Assembly: GCA_018895795.1 (NCBI GenBank)
Contig: JAHINZ010000454.1
Location: forward strand, 1 to 8,521
Origin: Alphaproteobacteria bacterium
GTDB taxonomy: Bacteria; Pseudomonadota; Alphaproteobacteria; Caulobacterales; Caulobacteraceae
Reading direction: 5' to 3'
DNA: 8,521 nt
Shown: piece after piece, positions 5,352-8,521 of the stretch
Numbering within the stretch: the first letter of the stretch is position 1
How the letters are laid out: every line of letters begins with the position of its first letter
Translations under genes and position numbers: made by a program
Notes under the pieces: model-generated
Databases searched by the model: none
What the model saw: the letters and a program-made list of their open reading frames with translations, nothing else
What the model was told of the DNA's origin: nothing

Positions 5352-5357
5352 CTGAAC

Positions 5358-6395
5358 TTGGGCCGTTTTTCCCCGAAGACCCTCGATCTGGACGGCCAGG
5401 TGATCCTGGTCACCGGCGGCACCGGATCGTTCGGACGTCGCTTCATCGAGACGGTGCTGAAGCAGGCCAATCCCCGCAAGATCATCGTCTATTCCCGCGA
5501 TGAACTGAAGCAGAGCGACATGCAGTTGGAGCTGCGCGAGCAGTTCGACGAGGCGACCTATGCGAAAATGCGCTTCTTCCTGGGGGACGTACGCGACCGC
5601 GAGCGCCTGACCCTGGCCCTGCGCGGCGTCGATATCGTCATTCACGCGGCCGCCCTCAAACAGGTGCCCGCCGCCGAATACAATCCGTCCGAATGCATCC
5701 ACACCAACATCATGGGCGCCGAGAACGTGGTCTGGGCCAGCCTGGCCAATCACGTGAAACAGGTGGTGGCCCTGTCGACCGACAAGGCCTGCAATCCAAT
5801 CAATCTGTATGGCGCGACCAAGCTGGCCTCGGACAAGACCTTCGTGGCCGCCAACAACCTGTCGGGCGACATCGGCACCCGCTTCGCGGTGGTCCGCTAC
5901 GGCAATGTGGTCGGCTCGCGCGGCAGTGTCGCGCCGCTATTCCAGCGCCTGCTGGCCAACGGCGCCACAGAACTGCCGATCACCGACGCTCGCATGACCC
6001 GGTTCTGGATCACCCTGAACGAGGGCGTCGATTTCGTGCTGTCGTCCCTGAACCTGATGCGGGGCGGCGAGATCTTCGTGCCCAAGATCCCGTCGATGAG
6101 CATGCCCGATCTGGTCAAGGCCATGGCCCCCGACGCGGCGATCAAGGTGATCGGCATCCGTCCCGGCGAGAAACTACACGAGATGATGATCAGCGCCGAC
6201 GACGCCCGCGCCACGGTCGAGCTGGAGGATCGCTATGTGATCGAGCCGACCTTCGTGGAATATCCCCGCAAGCGCTTTGGCCCCGAAGACGGCGCCAAGC
6301 CGGCCGCCGAGGGCTTCTGCTACAGCAGCGACAACAATGACGACTGGCTGTCGGCCGAGGGCTTGCTGGCCATGCTGAGGGAAAAGGCGGGCTGA
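5358..6395 (+). CDS. flmA: UDP-N-acetylglucosamine 4,6-dehydratase (inverting), FlmA/PseB
   Basis: A 345-residue extended short-chain dehydrogenase. It converts UDP-GlcNAc to UDP-2-acetamido-2,6-dideoxy-beta-L-arabino-4-hexulose, the first step of pseudaminic acid synthesis in the cytoplasm. The NAD(P)-binding loop is TGGTGSFG (19-26). The catalytic set follows the FlaA1/PseB pattern: STDKACNP with D142 and K143 replacing the usual SDR serine/threonine arrangement, then Y151 and K155 (YxxxK). RYGNVVGSRGSV and the C-terminal RPGEKLHE are also typical of the family. In Caulobacter the sugar modifies flagellins and is needed for filament assembly and motility. The start is taken as TTG 5358 because of a perfect AGGAGG; GTG 5343 would add five residues. 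It overlaps flmB by one base (TGATG), so the pair is an operon; the remaining pathway genes are not in this window. Confidence 0.93.
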   Translation: MGRFSPKTLDLDGQVILVTGGTGSFGRRFIETVLKQANPRKIIVYSRDELKQSDMQLELREQFDEATYAKMRFFLGDVRDRERLTLALRGVDIVIHAAALKQVPAAEYNPSECIHTNIMGAENVVWASLANHVKQVVALSTDKACNPINLYGATKLASDKTFVAANNLSGDIGTRFAVVRYGNVVGSRGSVAPLFQRLLANGATELPITDARMTRFWITLNEGVDFVLSSLNLMRGGEIFVPKIPSMSMPDLVKAMAPDAAIKVIGIRPGEKLHEMMISADDARATVELEDRYVIEPTFVEYPRKRFGPEDGAKPAAEGFCYSSDNNDDWLSAEGLLAMLREKAG

Positions 6396-7579
6396 TGACG
6401 TCGGAGCCGCCGCCCTTCCCGCCCCCCTTCCTGCCCTATGGCCGTCAGACCATCGAGGATGACGATGTGGCGGCGGTGGCCGAGGCCCTGCGCGCCGACT
6501 TCCTGACCACCGGCCCGACCGTCGAGGCCTTCGAGACCGCGTTCAAGCGCAAGGTCGGGGCCGAGCACGCCATCGCCGTCGCCAACGGCACGGCCACCCT
6601 GCACCTGGCCATGCTGGCCCTGGAAATCGGCGAGGGCGACGTCTGTATCGCCCCGTCGGTGACCTTCCTGGCCACCGCCAACTGCGCCCGCTATGTCGGG
6701 GCCGAGGTGGTGTTCGCCGATGTCGATCCCACCTCCGGCCTGATGACCCCCGAGACCTTGGCCCAGGCCCTGGCGCGGGCGGGCGACCGGCGGGTGAAGG
6801 CGGTGCTGCCGGTGCACCTGCGCGGCGATGTCTGCGACCTGCCGGCCCTGCGCGCCATGGCCCAGGCGGCCGGGGCGGTGCTGGTCGAGGACGCGCCCCA
6901 CGCCCTGGGCTCGATCGCCACCTTCGATGGCGTCGCGCATCCGGTCGGCGACGGCGCCTATTCGGCCTTCGCCAGCTTCTCGTTCCATCCGGTCAAGACC
7001 ATGGCCACCGGCGAGGGCGGCATGCTGACCACCAATGACGCCGGACTGGCGGCTCGCGCGCGATCGTTACGCGGCCACGGCATGGTGCGGCCGCCGGGGT
7101 CGGATCCCTGGTGGTACGAGATGCCGGAGATCGGCTTCAACTATCGCCTGCCCGACGTGCTGTGCGCCCTGGGCCTGTCGCAGCTGGCCAAGCTGGACCG
7201 CTTCGTCGCGCGCCGCCGCGCCTTGACCGCCCGCTACGCCGCGCGGCTCGCCGACCTCTCGCCAATTGTTCGGCTGGCCAGCAGCCCGGCCTGGTCCAAC
7301 CCCGCCTTGCACCTGCTGACCGTGCTGATCGACTTCGAGGGCGCGGCAACCTCGCGCCGGGCGGTGGTCGAGCGCCTGAAGACGGCCGGGATCGGCAGTC
7401 AGGTGCATTACATCCCGGTGCACCGGCAGCCCTATTACGTGAACCGCTATGGCCCGCTGGACCTGCCGGGGGCGGACGCCTGGTACGACCGCTGCCTGAC
7501 CCTGCCGCTGTATCCGACTATGGCCGACGGCGACGTCGACCGGGTGGTCGACGCCTTGGCCGAGGCGCTCGGCCGCTAG
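6395..7579 (+). CDS. flmB: UDP-4-amino-4,6-dideoxy-N-acetyl-beta-L-altrosamine transaminase, FlmB/PseC
   Basis: A 394-residue DegT/DnrJ/EryC1-family aminotransferase. Using PLP and glutamate it aminates the 4-keto sugar produced by FlmA, the second step of pseudaminic acid synthesis. Visible family features: PYGRQTIEDDDVAAV at the start, ANGTATLHLAM (64-73), VEDAPHALGS with D166 contacting the PLP ring nitrogen, and SFHPVKTMATGEGGM with K201 as the Schiff-base lysine. GFNYRLPDVLCALGLSQL and the late HYIPVHRQPYY are PseC-like and fit substrate binding. The N-terminus has an unusual proline run (EPPPFPPPF). The start at 6395 overlaps the flmA stop (TGATG), implying coupled translation. The TAG stop is interlocked with that of the convergent EthD gene. 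Confidence 0.94.
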   Translation: MTSEPPPFPPPFLPYGRQTIEDDDVAAVAEALRADFLTTGPTVEAFETAFKRKVGAEHAIAVANGTATLHLAMLALEIGEGDVCIAPSVTFLATANCARYVGAEVVFADVDPTSGLMTPETLAQALARAGDRRVKAVLPVHLRGDVCDLPALRAMAQAAGAVLVEDAPHALGSIATFDGVAHPVGDGAYSAFASFSFHPVKTMATGEGGMLTTNDAGLAARARSLRGHGMVRPPGSDPWWYEMPEIGFNYRLPDVLCALGLSQLAKLDRFVARRRALTARYAARLADLSPIVRLASSPAWSNPALHLLTVLIDFEGAATSRRAVVERLKTAGIGSQVHYIPVHRQPYYVNRYGPLDLPGADAWYDRCLTLPLYPTMADGDVDRVVDALAEALGR

Positions 7580-7887
7580 ACCAGCGCGCTGACCTGCACG
7601 ATCGGCTGGATGTCGGTGAAGTTGGCGATATCGGCCAGCACCGCCGGCGCGCGGGGCCCGCTCATCGACGCTTGCAAGGCCTCGGCGTCGCGGAACGTCA
7701 GATGCGCCATAGCGACATAGGGCGCGGGTCCGCCGTCGCCGGCCGTCAGTCCCTTGAAGACCTGCACGCCGGTCAGGCCGGTGGCGCCGAAGGCGTCCTT
7801 GACCAGCGGGATATGGGTGGCGTCGTAATAGGCCTGATCGAACCGCGCGCCGTCGGCGGCCGGATACAGAACGCTGAAGATGATCAT
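7576..7887 (-). CDS. EthD-family small protein (dimeric alpha/beta barrel)
   Basis: A 103-residue protein with the EthD layout: first strand MIIFSVLYP, then FDQAYYDATHIPLVKDAFG with Y20/Y21 and H25 in the conserved YY-x-x-H-x-P-L motif, a middle APYVAMAHLTFRDAEALQASM, and a final strand TDIQPIVQVS. EthD proteins are dimeric ferredoxin-like barrels; the founding member is required for a cytochrome P450 that degrades ethyl tert-butyl ether, but most homologues are of unknown function, and nothing nearby suggests a substrate. The ATG at 7887 is preceded on its strand by GAGGG at about seven bases. It lies downstream of an unknown protein gene on the same strand (67-bp gap) and converges on flmB with interlocked stops. 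Confidence 0.87.
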   Translation of the reverse strand: MIIFSVLYPAADGARFDQAYYDATHIPLVKDAFGATGLTGVQVFKGLTAGDGGPAPYVAMAHLTFRDAEALQASMSGPRAPAVLADIANFTDIQPIVQVSALV

Positions 7888-7954
7888 GTTGGTCCCTCGG
7901 GGGCGCCGCGACGGCGTCCTGGCGGGAGAGACTAGGGGCGTGGGCGGAAAACCG
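7888..7954. other. 67-bp gap between the partial unknown gene and the EthD gene
   Basis: GGGCGCCG (7901-7908) and CGGCGTCC (7912-7919) can pair around CGA, with one non-canonical position, and GCGG-AAAA-CCGC (7944-7955) forms a four-base stem just after the upstream gene's stop. Neither has a T-run, so no intrinsic terminator is called. A promoter for the EthD gene could be here, but none is recognisable. Confidence 0.3.
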
Positions 7955-8521
7955 CTAGGCCGCCGCCTTCTGCTGCATCAGGGTCTTGAGCAGTTCCAGG
8001 GTCGCCGGCGAGGCGGCCAGTTCATCGCGGGCCTCGGGGGCGCGGGCCAGCTTCAGGGCCTCGATACGCGCGCGGTCGGCCACCGGGCCGGTGGGACCCG
8101 CCTCGCCCATCGCCAGCTTGACCAGCAGCGCCAGGCGTTGGACCAGGGGGGCCGGGGCGCGGACCAGCATGGTCAGCAGGCGGCTGTCGATCTCGACCAG
8201 GGAACCCAGTTCTCCCAGCTTGGCGCACAGGGGTTCGTAGTCCTCGCGCACCAGGCCCGATCGCGTCACGGTGCGTTGCAAAACCGCCAGGGCGGCCAGT
8301 TTGGAGGCCGGCGAATCGGGGCTCTGGCGCAGTTCCTTCTCGAACCGCATCGCGGTGATATTGGCGCTCAGCCAGCGGGCGGCGTGGCGCTTGTTGACCG
8401 CGCCCATGACGTTCTCGGCCAGCCGGATCAGCACCACGATCTCCTCGCGCGCCGAGCGGTCGCGGCCCAGCAGGGCCTCGATGAACTCGCCGTTGAGCAG
8501 GGTCTTGGAGCGGACGGTGAA
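7955..8521 (-). CDS. Unknown predominantly helical protein, C-terminal part
   Basis: The frame is open to the right edge, so the gene is partial: 188 residues are visible, from FTVRSKTLLNGEFIEALLG to a C-terminal TLMQQKAAA. A GTG at 8437 could be read as a start, but the in-frame sequence upstream is equally protein-like (GEFIEALLGRDRSAREEIVVL) and no ribosome site is present there. I do not recognise a family. The sequence looks all-helical with amphipathic segments (EEIVVLIRLAENVMGAV, LAALAVLQRTV, RLLTMLVRAPAPLVQRLALLVKLAMG), no transmembrane run, no obvious catalytic motif and no cysteine cluster. Third-position GC matches core genes, so it is a native, expressed protein rather than a shadow frame. 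Confidence 0.75.
   Translation of the reverse strand, partial: FTVRSKTLLNGEFIEALLGRDRSAREEIVVLIRLAENVMGAVNKRHAARWLSANITAMRFEKELRQSPDSPASKLAALAVLQRTVTRSGLVREDYEPLCAKLGELGSLVEIDSRLLTMLVRAPAPLVQRLALLVKLAMGEAGPTGPVADRARIEALKLARAPEARDELAASPATLELLKTLMQQKAAA

Larger units (their letters stand above)
5239..5357. promoter_or_regulatory. Divergent regulatory region upstream of flmA and the FliL-like gene
   Basis: The flmA side contains TTGACG (5262-5267), matching the -35 of housekeeping Caulobacter promoters, with CTAG inside a CGCCTAGGCG palindrome (5277-5286) about where a GCTANAWC-type -10 would fall; the -10 match is poor. TTAACCAC (5300-5307) is one base off a CtrA half-site. Two GANTC sites (5308-5312 and 5323-5327), the target of the CcrM methyltransferase, lie 15 bp apart. 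No sigma-54 pattern (TGGC-N-TTGC) was found. Regulation by CtrA, GcrA or CcrM is inference only. Confidence 0.35.

Noticed and set aside
5239..5357. Sigma-54 flagellar promoter for flmA.
   Set aside because: No TGGC followed by TTGC at the required spacing is present in the region.
7565..7587. GCGCT/AGCGC inverted repeat across the flmB/EthD stop codons as a bidirectional terminator.
   Set aside because: Five-base arms with a 13-base loop and no T-run on either strand; such repeats are common by chance in GC-rich DNA.
7901..7919. GC-rich hairpin between the unknown gene and the EthD gene as a terminator.
   Set aside because: It has a mismatch on the relevant strand and no T-run.
8435..8437. 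GTG at 8437 as the start of the unknown right-edge gene.
   Set aside because: The frame continues to the window edge with protein-like sequence and there is no ribosome binding site before the GTG, so the gene is treated as partial.
1..8521. CRISPR array, tRNA, rRNA, transposase or integrase.
   Set aside because: No regularly spaced repeats, cloverleaf-like sequence, terminal inverted repeats or recombinase-like protein were seen on either strand.

Overview
The base composition (very GC-rich, strong G/C at third codon positions) and the gene content point to an alphaproteobacterium of the Caulobacter group. The clearest sign is a pair of genes matching FlmA/FlmB, the Caulobacter names for the first two enzymes of pseudaminic acid synthesis (PseB/PseC elsewhere), used to glycosylate flagellins. 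The organism assignment is an inference from recalled families; no database search was run.

Layout, left to right. (1) 1-812, minus strand: the start of rsmD (16S rRNA methyltransferase, cut by the window edge), preceded in the same operon by a six-helix TMEM175-type (DUF1211) channel gene whose stop codon overlaps the rsmD start. (2) 940-1914, plus: a CPBP/Abi-type intramembrane metalloprotease with its glutamate and histidine motifs intact. (3) 1911-3287, minus: an RsuA/RluB-type rRNA pseudouridine synthase with a long basic low-complexity tail. (4) 3425-4361, plus: a toxin-antitoxin module made of an unusual composite antitoxin (DUF7662-like domain, ribbon-helix-helix-like segment, VapB-like tail) and a PIN-domain VapC-type toxin. 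(5) 4358-4825, plus: tadA, the tRNA wobble adenosine deaminase, whose start codon overlaps the toxin stop codon. (6) 4822-5238, minus: a small exported FliL-like protein. (7) 5358-7579, plus: flmA and flmB, overlapping by one base. (8) 7576-7887, minus: an EthD-family small protein. (9) 7955-8521, minus: the C-terminal part of an unrecognised helical protein running off the right edge.

The window is extremely compact. Every same-strand junction except the last overlaps (TGATG, an 11-bp overlap, ATGA, TGATG). All three convergent junctions are identical in form: the two stop codons are interlocked in one palindromic CTAG (1911-1914, 4822-4825, 7576-7579). Real intergenic space exists only at the divergent promoter regions (813-939, 3288-3424, 5239-5357) and in a 67-bp gap at 7888-7954; none reaches 300 bp.

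Functionally the window holds a translation-maintenance group (rsmD, the pseudouridine synthase, tadA) into which membrane genes and a toxin-antitoxin module appear to have been inserted, next to a flagellin-glycosylation block (flmAB with a FliL-like exported protein). The most interesting features are the composite antitoxin, the placement of a presumed RNA-cleaving toxin directly upstream of and overlapping the usually essential tadA, the repeated CTAG junctions, and an inverted repeat with CcrM-type GANTC sites in the flmA leader.
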